Below, piece by piece: positions 9,890 to 18,791 of a stretch of DNA of 40,231 bases (position 1 is the first letter of the stretch; every line of letters begins with the position of its first letter). Source of the stretch: Amylostereum areolatum (Eukaryota > Basidiomycota > Agaricomycetes > Russulales > Stereaceae); assembly GCA_012932865.1 (NCBI GenBank), contig SAXG01000082.1:1-40231 (forward strand), in the 5' to 3' direction. The notes under the pieces were generated by a model. It did no database searches, was not told where the DNA came from, and worked only from the letters and a program-made list of their open reading frames with translations. A program made the position numbers and the translations under genes.

Positions 9890-11250
9890 TGTCTTCAACC
9901 ACGACATCCGTCGTCGTTGGGGACCTGGCCTCGTCGCCGTCACTGTCACCCTCCACGCCCTTGTCGCCCTCAACGCGCACGCCCGTCGCCGTCAACGTGC
10001 ACGTCCGTCGCCTCCAACACCAATGCCCTCGTCGCCCCCAACCCCAACGCCCTCGTCACCCCCAACGCCAACCGCCTCGTCACCCCCAACGTCAACGGCC
10101 TCGCGCCTCGTCGCTCCCTATGCCAATGCCCTCGTCACTCCCCACGCCCACGCCCGTCGCCCCCAGCGTCCACCGCCTTGTCACTCCCTACGCCCACCGT
10201 CTCGTCGCCCCCAGCGCCGACGGCCTTGTCGTCCCCGATGCTGACAGCCTCATCGTCCCTGACGCTGACGGGCTCGTCGTCCTCAACGCCGACGGCCTCG
10301 TCACCCCCATACGAACGCTCTCGTCACCCCCATGCCAATGCCCTCTTCGCCGTCAATGCCAACACCCATCGACCCCACACCGACGCCCTCGTCACCAACG
10401 CCAACGCCTTAGTCACCCCCAACGCCCATGGCCTCAGCGGCCTCAAGACTGTTTCCGGGTCGCTCGGAACGGCCACGTCACCGTTGCGCTCAATGCCAGC
10501 GCACCCATCGCCCTCACTGCGGTTCTCGTCCCGTCGCCCTCAATGTCCGCACCCTCGCCGCCCTCAACGCCGACGCTCTCACGCGCACAATGCCACTGTG
10601 CTCAACGCTGACGCTGTCGTCACCCCCGCCCCCACACTCACCACATCCACGACACTGTCGCGCTCAATGTCGACGCCCTCGTCACCTCACGTGCAACCCC
10701 CATAGCCCCTTTGCGCTCAGCCCCCACAACTCCGTCGTGCTCAATATTTGTGCCCTCATCACCCTCATCCCCCATCGCGCTCAACACCCGCGCTTCTCCA
10801 TCTCGTCAATGCCAATGCTTCTGTCTTCACCGCCTCCAAGGCCCTCACCTTCACCACATTCAATACCGATGCCTGCGCCGCCCTCAACGCCTGCGCCCCC
10901 GTTTCCCGTGCTCGTCCCCAACGCGCACGCGCCCTCGGTGTCCACAGCAGCCCTCGCATATCCGCTTTCAACGCTATCGTCTCCCCACCCCCTGCAGTAC
11001 GCGCGTCCCCACCCAGGTACGCACGCACGTTCCTTCCCGTCGCTCCGTGTCCTAACCCCCACTTGAGAGCCTTTGCTTCCTCCCCTCCTCCACTCCTGTC
11101 TCGTCGCCCCCAACGCCCTCATCGCCCCGTATTGTCGTACGTGCATGCTGGCCCCGGTCGCACGTGCACGCGGCTCCCCATCACGCACGTGCACGCGACT
11201 CCCCATCACGCATGTCCCCCGCCCCGTCACGCGCCCTCAATGTACAGCCC
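9890..11250. repeat. Degenerate C-rich minisatellite
   Basis: The stretch is built from variants of GCCCTCGTCACCCCCAACG with a basic period near 24 bp. It is clearest at 10020-10110, where the plus strand reads as 8-residue units like ALVTPNAN. It decays towards the right, with CGCAC-rich variants near 11100-11200. The strand bias is strong, with C on plus and G on minus. Long open frames over it arise from the repeat and are not treated as genes. Confidence 0.8.
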
Positions 11251-11696
11251 CCATCACCCATATGTCTGGTCAGTACCCCTTCGGATGTTTCCTCGCGCGT
11301 GATCCTTCGTCTGACCCTGACCTCAGTTTGCTTCTGCACTTGATTGGCTATATCTGTATCTATTATATATCATGTACATGTGTTCACTAGTGTACAAAGT
11401 TCATGAATTATGATCTGCTCTTTGATCCCTAAACTGTGTGCTTTCAGTGCTTGGAGTGACTGGAAAATGCCCTGGGCAATTTATTGCAGTATCTGAAACT
11501 ACTGGACAATATACTTGGGTACTTGAGCCTCCTGTCTCATGGCCTTCCCTACCTTGACATCTACTTACCAAGTGTATCCAAGGCTAGCCTCAAGTGAAAT
11601 GGGTACTTGGGCCAGAAAGTGGCCCGGCTTGGCCAATGTCCACATTGCTGGGGACTTGGGGTGCTGGGTGACTTGCCCAAGGACCCCGAGTCACTG

Positions 11697-11718
11697 TCAA
11701 GTACCGGGAGTTTTCCTG
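11697..11718 (-). repeat. Right TIR of the 9591-11718 element
   Basis: This is the inverted partner of 9591-9612. Just inside it the motif CTTGG recurs in both directions. Confidence 0.7.
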
Positions 11719-12648
11719 ATGTGATCCATTTGACCCCCCCACTAACTTGCCTTTCTCCTCCTGGTCCACAACCATGGCCTCATCTTCGTCCGCGGTATCT
11801 TCATCTTCGGCTTCTGAAGCTGGAGCGTCCAAGTCATCGAGATCCTCGAGGAGCCCGCGTGTTGCTTCGCGTGTGGACCTATGTCCGACGCCGCCGCCTC
11901 TGAATCTCATGAACATATCACGGTCGACGAAGCTGAGTGTAAGGTCAGTTCAATATACCGGTCATGATACAACCATAACCCACATTCCCACATAGAAAAC
12001 TTGCCAGTCCTTGTCTTGATCGCTCGCAGGACGCGTGATGGATGGGGACATGAGCAGAACCGTGCGCCCGTAGTGGAAAGCAGGCATTGGGTGGACGCCC
12101 CGGATAACGTGGTTTGGGTCGAGGAAGCCGAAGGCGCCTTCTTGGCTCGAAGGGACGAAACCGATGCGAGGAAGATGCTTCGCGCGCCACCCCGAAAAGT
12201 ACTGGTCAGGATCCGCACCAAACCAGCGAACCCAGAGAAACTCGACCTTTTGAGGCTCAGTCGAGAGGGATCCTGGACCAGCGTGGACGATGTAGGTGTG
12301 GAAAACACCAACAACGCGTCCGAACCAATACGGAAGTTGACCAGCCGTCTTGTCCCCCTGGTCTTCGCGCGACAAGACCATGATGTCAGGGTGAGTGCGA
12401 GGATTTATTGAATCCTGCGCGCGTCGCATATCGTATGTCATGTAGTTCACACGTAAGACTTTGTGCCAATAGACGCGGTCATTGACGAACGAGACGGTAG
12501 ACCGCTCGGCCGGCGTATAGACCTTCTCATCATTGAACTCTTGATCTTGAAGACCGCACAGGACGTGATCCTTGAGGCCACGGTAGAAGTTCTGAGGGAT
12601 GCACAATACGGGTTCGTCAGTAAACAGCAAGTGATCAAGTAAGGATTA

Positions 12649-13050
12649 TTGCCGTTTTCAGAATAGTTCGCGTCGCGGGCGTCGCGGCTCTTCTGTGCGA
12701 GATTTGAGGCTCAGCAAAGATTGTGCTGTATCTCCTCAACCGCTGCACTTATCGACCTGAAAATTAGCACGTTTTCATCGCACAGGCTGCCCCCTGTGCC
12801 CCCCATATTTATTTCGACGATGCGGTGTGAATTATGACGGGGTAAAATCGGACCCCCTCCTAGCATGTTTCACTCGTTTCCTACGTGTAGTGTACATATA
12901 ATCGAATTCTGACTGGATAGAAATGTTGCGAGTACAGTCGCATTGTGCCCCCCAGAAAAAAAAACGAGACATTCGGTGTGTGTGGAACAGGAGACACCGT
13001 GCCGCGCGAGGTGCACAGCCGCTGTTGCATCTTCATCTACAACCACCACC
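12649..13050 (+). repeat. Left TIR of the Tc1-like element
   Basis: It matches the reverse complement of 17771-18172 over 402 bp with five substitutions and no gap. It starts TTGCCGTTTTCAG. It ends 27 bp before the transposase ATG, so it probably contains that gene's promoter. Confidence 0.9.
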
Positions 13051-13076
13051 TGCACACTCCGACAGGCTCTCCTCTC

Positions 13077-14320
13077 ATGAAGCGTGGCCGGCCTGTCTCT
13101 GATGACCTTCGGGGGGTTCTTCTGACCATGGCCGCTCACGATTCGGCTCTGAATATCCACAAGCTCACCCAAGTTCCCCTTCGAACGATTCAAGAGATCC
13201 TCAAGGACTTCCGAGAGCGCCGACAAGTGTCACGGCGACGAGTGAGTCATGAGACACGCGGAGCGAACCGTACTTTGGTATTGGATGATGTACAGGTGCG
13301 TTGATGCTTCAGATCTGGCCCTGCCCTCAGCTGACAGCAACTCTTCCATATGCTCCAGTTTCTTCATGGCTGGGTAGGTTACCGTCCGGACGCCTTCCTT
13401 GATGAGATGCAGGAGCTCTTAGAGACCAGACGTGGGGTCTCTGCGAGCCCATCAACAGTATGGAGAGCACTGAAACGTAGTGGGTACACAATGAAGAAGG
13501 TGCGCATGTGTATACTACACTATCCTTCTCGCTCCTACGATGCCAGCTCTGACCACTGCTCTTTGTTAGATGTCTCGTGATGCCCTCGAGCGTAACGAGG
13601 ACAAAAGATCGGAGTATCGCTACCTTTATGGTAGCCAATACACTCCCGAGCAGACAGTGTTTGTCGATGAGAGTGCCTTTGACCGCCGAACTGATATACG
13701 AGGCTACGCATGGGCTCTATCAGGCAAGCGTGCCGTTCGGTGCTGTTTTTTTGTCCGCAGAAAGAGGTCTGTGTCTATTTGTGTCTGCTATCTGGTGCCT
13801 GTTAACACAGAATGGTGCTAGATACTCCCTTCTACCTGCACTAGGCCTTGACGGAGTTGTTTATGCAAAAATCATCGAAGGCTCATTCACCTCGGCGCGT
13901 TTTCGGGTCTTCATAGAAGGTTTACTTGATCGTATGCAACCATATCCTGCTCCGTGCTCGGTCATCGTGATGGATAATGCCCGCATTCACAAGGATGCCG
14001 AGACTATGCAGATGATCCAGGATAGGTGAGCTGCCTAAGCATGACTATCATAGCCTTGTCCTCATATTGGGTGAACTAAATGTAATAACAGGGGGATGCG
14101 GGTGCTATTCCTCCCACCATATTCTCCTGATTTGAACCCAATTGAATTGGGCTTCTCGGAGATGAAGGCACGTGTCCGTCGGGAGAGGATTCTTGGTCGA
14201 GAGGATGTTGATCAGGTTGTTGATGATACTTATGTTTATACTCATCTCTATGATGTTGCCTACACTACTATCACAGCTAGTCATTCTGCGGGGTTCTTTC
14301 ACCACTGTGGTTATATCTAA
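13077..14320 (+). CDS. Tc1-like DD34E transposase, apparently intact
   Basis: Five exons join in frame to 329 residues: 13077-13295, 13359-13499, 13570-13766, 13822-14025 and 14092-14320. All four introns are GT-AG and 55-70 nt. The N-terminus is a helix-turn-helix region ([19 protein letters not shown], then [16 protein letters not shown]) that would bind the TIRs. The catalytic triad is Asp153 in [10 protein letters not shown], Asp237 in [12 protein letters not shown] and Glu272 in [17 protein letters not shown]. The last two are separated by 34 residues, the Tc1 hallmark. Length is normal for the family. The protein should cut and paste the element at TA sites in the nucleus. No stop or frameshift is needed, so it may be active. 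Confidence 0.88.
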
Positions 14321-15872
14321 AATAAAGTTGAATTTCACATTGGTGCATGCACAGGAAGATTATGTAAAACTGGTAAAAAAGTATCATACGTGAAGATATA
14401 ACTTTCGCAAACTTGACAGAAAAAGGGTAACACTTAGTTTCCCTCAGTCACCCTACAACTTGTCCACATCCTCAGCAACATACTGGACTAAACGATTAGC
14501 AATCCCCCACGGAATCTTTGTAACTTCCGCAAGTTTGTCCATATCTAAACCACATAGATCACCAAGATCAAATAATCCCTGGCCAACCAATTGCAGAACG
14601 TACTGCGAATAGTTAGGAGAGCGACGGCCTCGGTATAGATCACTATCCAACAACGTGAACCACTCTTCGATTCCAGGGTAGTCAAGCGGGGCATGACGCT
14701 TGGCTGGAACAACAGCTCGATGGACTGGTGTCAAGTCAGGTCCTGCAGGTGGGGTGGGGGTGGATGGTGGAAGGGAAGGAGGCGGAGCCATGAATCGTTG
14801 AGCAACATTGGTGGCAAGCTCAGCCCAAAAGTCGACTGCACCATCTGCACTCGTGTTCGATAATGGAGCCTTGGTCTTGACGAGAGCTTGGCGAGAGATT
14901 TTATCCTCAAGGTTGAGTTCAGGAGGCGGAAAATCTATAGTAGCCTTGTACTTGGCCTATGAACACATCAGACATTGCCTTTATCATGAGAATAGAGACA
15001 TACCACCAGGTGAGCCCATTTCGCGAGGTCCTCCGGAGTGTACTTGTAGTGAACTCCGTTTGCTTGGATCAAACACGGCACCTTGTCTGTCTGGCAACGA
15101 TGCTTGTTCTCGATGAGTTTCATGATCTCTAGCTCCTTCGCATCATGGTCAGCGAGTGCTGCCTTATCAGGCACAGCTGTGCGTGGAGCGGGTGGTGCAG
15201 GTTTCGAGTTCTAAGCCCAAGGTTAGAATCACGAGATGACTATCATACTACAACTCACCTTCCCGCCCCGCCCCATGGTGGAGGCCTCAGTTGTATCCCG
15301 CAAGATAATATGCCATGGCTTGACTACACCTTTCCCGCTCTTCTTACTCTGACTCTCTGAAATATGATAGCTCGCGTTCCGAATGAGAACACGCCAGCCC
15401 TTATCGTCAAAAGCCATTGGGGTTGCCTTGGCCAGCTCGCTCTTCGGGAGATAGGAGGGAAGGTATCCAAAACCAGAGATAAATGATATTGATGTGCCCA
15501 TGCATAGTGCAATTGCAGCTAAGACTTGTGCGAAGGGGGTGAGGGAAGTGACTTTCGAGTCATTGCTTTCGAGGACACGGACAGTGTTGCCAGCAGGTAC
15601 GGGTACCAGGAATTCAATTCCGAACTCGGAAATCTCTTCTTCTTCAGTGGGAAGGGTGTCTGAACACAATGAGCCTAAGAAAGTTGCATAGTTCATCAAG
15701 AATAACGCACCTGAAGCCGCCGACGAGCCATCCGCATCCGCATATGGGTCATCCTCCTGTTCCATAGCCTCCTCCGCTCTCATCTGCACCTCCTGTATCT
15801 CCTGCTCTAGCTGTGGGCGCAGAGAGCGTGGCATTGCATTGATGAAAACACAGTCCATGGCCATGACATTCC

Positions 15873-15880
15873 TAGATGCG
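15873..15880 (+). repeat. Left 8-bp target duplication of the hAT insert
   Basis: TAGATGCG directly precedes the left TIR, and the same eight bases follow the right TIR at 17413-17420. An 8-bp duplication is diagnostic for hAT elements. Confidence 0.85.
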
Positions 15881-16390
15881 TAGTGTTGCCGAAGTTCGGT
15901 TCGGTTCGGTTCAGGACCCATTTTCCCCGAACCTGAACCTGAACCGACATGTCTAGGGGTGAACCTGAACCTGAACCTGAACTGAACCTCGGTTCTCGGT
16001 TCGAACTCGGTTCGGACCTCGGTTCTTGGTTCACCATCATCAGCAAGATTGATGAGCTTGGTGTCATCCGCGCTGGATTCGGAGCCAATGGAGGTGGTGA
16101 GGAGTGTCCAGATGCGAGAGGTGAAGTCTAAGGCTGGAGGCGGAGAAGGAGAATATATTTGTGGTGACGAGGGAGGATTGGATGGAGGTGCGGGAGATGA
16201 GGGGGGCAGGAGAGCAAGAAGAGAGGCAGTGATGACGAGGGCTTGGAGGAGGTTCTGGATGTACTCGAGCTCGGGCGTGGAGAAGAAAAAGGGTGGTGGG
16301 AGTACGTTTGGGAGCGCGGGAGGCAGCTCTGCATCGTCGCCCGATGAGGGCACGGGTTTGGTGGGCATAGGGCATGCTGATGAAACACAT

Positions 16391-16394
16391 AAAA
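16391..16394 (-). terminator. RNA polymerase III T-run
   Basis: TTTT on the minus strand starts two bases after the tRNA-like discriminator base. This is a minimal pol III terminator at the usual distance. Confidence 0.5.
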
Positions 16395-16396
16395 CC

Positions 16397-16467
16397 TGGT
16401 CAGACCAGGATTCGAACCCAGGTCCTCCCTACAGTACTGGGATGCCTTACCACTAGGCTATCCGACC
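16397..16467 (-). tRNA. tRNA-like gene, anticodon uncertain (possibly ACU by fold)
   Basis: The minus strand folds as a 71-nt cloverleaf. The acceptor GGTCGGA pairs with TCTGACC (one G-U pair) and the D-stem is GCC/GGC. TAGCCTAGTGG and GGTTCGAATCC are perfect matches to the A and B boxes of RNA polymerase III promoters. The anticodon stem is weak: TCCC pairs with GGGA, but the inner pair is A-A. The loop GTACTGT has U at 33 and would give ACU (serine), yet there is no long variable arm as serine tRNAs have. So it is either a decayed tRNA, a tRNA-derived SINE head, or a misfold on my part. Any function is unproven. Confidence 0.6.
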
Positions 16468-16915
16468 ATCTAGAGTGTGAATCTCATATTCAACACATGT
16501 GACAGGGGTCGTTGCACCCAGGGCTTGTATAAGCCGTATGATCTACACGTGATCCCCCGCGTTCGCCACGCCGGAGTAGGGTGTTGCTAGCTGGGCCGTC
16601 CACTCGGCGATGACGGCCTTGAGGGATGTCGAGCGCCACAGGTCGAGCACAAGCGCGCGCTCGCCCTTGCGCGCCTGGTCGCGGGATGGTCGCCCGCAGC
16701 TGCGCCTCGCTCATTGCGCCCATGACGAACTGGGACAGGTCGTCCTTCATCGCGTCTGCGAGCTGGAGGATGTCGCACACAGTGTTGACGATGAGCTTGG
16801 CGAGGTCTGGGAGGGCGCTGGACGGAGGCGGGTCAGCGAGACGCGCGAGGAGGGCGTTGATGTAGGCGTCGCGCAGGGGGGCACAGCGTTCGCGGAGGGC
16901 TGAGAGGATTTTGCG

Positions 16916-17215
16916 GAAGTGGATGAGGGCGGACGAGGGTGGCAGACGAGGGCGGCGGACGAGGGCGGCGGATGAGGGCAGCAGACGAGGGCAGTGGATG
17001 AGGGCGGTGGATGAGGGTGGACGAGGATGGAAGCGGGCGGGCGGCAGATGAGGGTGGAAGCAGGCAGCGGACGAGGGCGGAAGCAGGCGGCAGACAAGGG
17101 TGGAAACCAAGGGCGGTGGGGAGCGAACGTAGCGGCGGGAGATGAGGGCGGAGGACGAGGGCAGGGGACGAGGGCGGGGAAGGGAAAGGACGGGGGTGGA
17201 TGGAGGACGACAGAA
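16916..17215. repeat. G-rich minisatellite inside the hAT element
   Basis: Units of 13 bp such as GACGAGGGCGGCG repeat between about 16930 and 17025. Longer units of about 23 bp (GATGAGGGTGGAAGCAGGC and kin) follow to about 17110, then decay. The core GACGAGGGC is the complement of the GCCCTCGTC core of the repeat at 9890-11250. The long minus-strand open frames over this stretch come from the repeat. Confidence 0.75.
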
Positions 17216-17412
17216 AGTTGGTACGTGGCCATGTATCCTTGCACAGCTGAACCACGGTTCGGGCCGGTTCTGTCGGTTCTTCCCCGGCCCGAACCCGAAC
17301 CTGAACCGACGGCCGAAAGCCAGAACCAGAACCGGAACCAGACCGAACTGTTGGTTCGGTTCTGTCGGTTCGGGTTCGGACCGCGGTTCTGAACCGAACT
17401 TTGGCAACACTA

Positions 17413-17420
17413 TAGATGCG
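17413..17420 (+). repeat. Right 8-bp target duplication of the hAT insert
   Basis: TAGATGCG matches 15873-15880 exactly. On the minus strand it belongs to the codons for Ala-Ser in the interrupted accessory gene. Confidence 0.85.
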
Positions 17421-17770
17421 GCTGTGAGCCCGGGGGAAGTTGTTGGTGCTTGTCTGTGCATGGTGACCAAAGCTTGAGCAGCGGTGTTTTCAGCTGAGAT
17501 GGAATTGTCGTGGCCAGAGCGAGGTGTCTGTGGAGTAGAGGGGGAAGATGCAAAGGGTGGTACACGTATAATAGGACGGGGACGAGGGGGGGTCTTCTCT
17601 GGAGCGGTGTCGGTGTTGGAATGCTGAGTCTGAGCAGGGACCTGATTTTCCATGTTCCGGCCTGATTTGCGTGTTCCAGTGGGTCGATTACCGGCTTGTT
17701 TAGGGGTGAGACGGATCATGGAGAATTACAAGGGTGGAAGCACCACACCCAGGGAGATAGGGTAAATGTC

Positions 17771-18172
17771 GGTGGTGGTTGTAGATGAAGGTGCAACAGT
17801 GGCTGTGCACCTCGCGCGGCACGGTGTCTCCTGTTCCACACACACCGAATGTCTCGTTTTTTTTGCTGGGGGGCACAATGCGACTGTACTCGCAACATTT
17901 CTATCCAGTCAGAATTCGATTATATGTACACTACACGTAGGAAACGAGTGAAACATGCTAGGAGGGGGTCCGATTTTACCCCGTCATAATTCACATCGCA
18001 TCGTCGAAATAAATATGGGGGGCACAGGGGGCAGCCTGTGCGATGAAAACGTGCTAATTTTCAGGTCGATACGTGCAGCGGTTGAGGAGATACAGCACAA
18101 TCTTTGCTGAGCCTCAAATCTCGCACAGAAGAGCCGCGACGCCCGCGACGCGAACTATTCTGAAAACGGCAA
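17771..18172 (-). repeat. Right TIR of the Tc1-like element
   Basis: This is the inverted copy of 12649-13050. Its inner end lies 52 bp upstream of the ATG at 17719 on the minus strand, so the same sequence probably drives the accessory gene. Confidence 0.9.
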
Positions 18173-18174
18173 TA

Positions 18175-18791
18175 ATTACCGTAAAGGCAGGGTCAGTTGA
18201 GTGTCGTCGAACCGGAACGTTGACGGTTGAGTACTTGAGTACGCGTCACTGGGGGCAGGATTCCATTTAAGGCACTTTAACATGAACTGAAAATGGGGAA
18301 GAAAAATACAAATTTTCAGATGCTGTGATTGCAAAGGACACGCGATGTAGACCACAAATTTTGCGTTGATATGGAAGGGAAGGACAGGAAAGTCAAATGT
18401 TAGTTTTCAGATCCGTGTTTTGCCAACGAACACACATCGCACACGTGACATGTTGCGTGCAGGTTTAGCGCGGGAACACGAGTCCGAAACCCTTGATATG
18501 GGTTAAGTCTTCCGGGCAAGAAAATGATTGTGATATTTCCCATTTTTAGATCAGGTTCAGCAGGCGGAGATTGAATCAATTGTTTGCGTGTATATTGTGT
18601 ACAATTGGGGATGATCCGCTTCTGAAACAATGAGTATGACGTTCCTGTCCTGTCCATTTTTGGTGCACATATATGTTACATTCGACTGCCGTAATTGCCG
18701 ATGTTTTTTGGATAACATACTAGTTATTTTAGATGAGTTACCATCCCAACGAACACACAACGAAAACCAAAAATTTGACATTGGTAAGTAC
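18175..18791. other. No gene recognised
   Basis: This is AT-richer DNA than its surroundings, right of the Tc1-like element. CCAACGAACACACA occurs near 18423 and CCAACGAACACACAACG near 18746, each with a nearby GTCAAAT or its complement. That hints at an old inverted or repeated unit. No coding motif is visible. The Plavaka frame left of the Tc1-like element does not resume here in any clear way. Confidence 0.35.

Larger units (their letters stand above)
9591..11718. mobile_element. Non-autonomous DNA transposon with CTTGG subterminal repeats
   Basis: Both ends begin CAGGAAAACTCCC and continue GTACTTGA inward, giving a 22-bp TIR with one mismatch. Both subterminal regions (about 9600-9810 and 11450-11710) hold many copies of CTTGG/ACTTGG in mixed spacing, a layout typical of transposase-binding sites in DNA transposons. 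There is no transposase inside. The element sits inside the acidic tail of the Plavaka frame. No long target duplication is visible. At most the bases AT or CAT are shared at the ends, so I cannot assign a superfamily. Confidence 0.65.
9133..12648 (-). pseudogene. Plavaka (KDZ) transposase, C-terminal part, interrupted
   Basis: Exon-like frames on the minus strand carry the C-terminal signature of fungal Plavaka transposases. They read IPQNFYRGLKDHVL, RVNYMTYDMRRAQDSINPRT, DIMVLSRED, VEFLWVRWFG, FGFLDPNHVIRGVHPMPAF and, after a 51-nt intron (11933-11983), VDRDMFMRFRGGGVGH. An acidic tail follows. A 2.1 kb element at 9591-11718 cuts the tail, and it resumes at 9590-9133 (ASPGVVDTEMPD, one in-frame TAA, then a Glu/Asp-rich run to MNGL). 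The catalytic N-terminal part is missing on the other side, where the sequence stops at the TIR of the Tc1-like element. The KDZ assignment rests on remembered family motifs. Confidence 0.75.
16030..16915 (-). pseudogene. Captured TCP11/SOK1-like gene fragment
   Basis: Two exon-like blocks lie on the minus strand in family order. The first (16915-16549) reads ILSALRERCAPLRDAYINAL, then LIVNTVCDILQLADAMKDDL and SQFVMGAMSEAQLRATI. After a one-base shift in a CCC run it continues KGERALVLDLWRS and AVIAEWTAQLAT. The second (about 16377-16030) reads FFFSTPELEYIQNLLQALVI, SRIWTLLTTSIGSE and TKLINLADD. This pattern resembles fungal TCP11-domain proteins related to yeast Sok1 (cAMP signalling). Between the blocks a GTGTAG...CATCAG intron is possible, and it contains the tRNA-like gene. 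The fragment lacks a start and an end. The family call is from memory of the domain. Confidence 0.55.
15881..17412. mobile_element. Non-autonomous hAT-type element carrying captured host DNA
   Basis: Both ends read TAGTGTTGCC inward and extend to a 22-bp TIR with one mismatch. An exact 8-bp target duplication flanks it. Just inside both ends (about 15893-16035 and 17254-17400) are arrays of GGTTCGG/GAACC repeats, probable transposase-binding sites. There is no transposase. The interior holds a TCP11-like gene fragment, a tRNA-like gene and a G-rich minisatellite. Movement would need a hAT transposase from elsewhere in the genome. Confidence 0.85.
14453..17719 (-). pseudogene. Accessory gene of the Tc1-like element, interrupted by a hAT insert
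   Basis: The ATG at 17719 opens MIRLTPKQAGNRPTGTRKSG. Exon segments are 17719-17413, 15872-15711, 15659-15259, 15210-15004 and 14956-14453. The hAT element plus one target copy separates the first two, and introns of 51, 48 and 47 nt separate the rest. The segments sum to 1581 nt, exactly 527 codons with TAG as the last. The N-terminus is Pro/Thr-rich and low-complexity, the middle is acidic (MEQEDDPYADADG), and a hydrophobic stretch (LAAIALCMGTSISFISGFG) follows. The C-terminus (IEEWFTLLDSDLYRG, NYSQYVLQLVGQG, LCGLDMDKLAEVT) looks like a SAM-type helical domain. The function is unknown; a partner or regulator of transposition is inferred from position. As it stands the insert should inactivate it. 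Confidence 0.72.
12649..18172. mobile_element. Two-gene Tc1-like DNA transposon with 402-bp TIRs
   Basis: Terminal inverted repeats of 402 bp (five mismatches) enclose a Tc1-type transposase on plus and a second gene on minus. The genes converge at 14320/14453, and each starts 27-52 bp inside its own TIR. A TA dinucleotide flanks both ends (12647-12648 and 18173-18174), as expected for the Tc1/mariner superfamily. A hAT-type element has inserted into the second gene. With that insert removed the element would be about 4.0 kb. Confidence 0.85.

Noticed and set aside
9842..11066. Long plus-strand open frames of 184-287 codons
   Set aside because: They are products of the C-rich repeat: several frames are open at once and all give Pro/Ser/Thr/Arg low-complexity sequence.
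13741..13830. Apparent frameshift in the Tc1 transposase after CCFFVRRK
   Set aside because: A 55-nt GT-AG intron (13767-13821) joins RRKR to YSLLPALG in phase, so no frameshift is needed.
15229..16368. A 379-codon minus-strand frame starting MPTKPVPSSGDD
   Set aside because: It crosses the hAT boundary at 15881 and an intron. It fuses a captured TCP11-like piece and subterminal repeats to the accessory gene and is not one gene.
16920..17250. Regularly spaced repeats as a possible CRISPR-like array
   Set aside because: The units are contiguous and degenerate with no unique spacers, the genome is fungal, and the array sits inside a hAT element.
16490..17719. A 409-codon minus-strand frame starting MIRLTPKQAG
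   Set aside because: Only its first 100 or so codons belong to the accessory gene. After 17412 it runs through hAT repeats and the minisatellite.
12640..18180. Tc1-like element inserted in an intron of the Plavaka gene
   Set aside because: A possible GTAATTA...CTCAG intron could be drawn over the junction, but the phases do not join and the left flank matches Plavaka coding without an intron.
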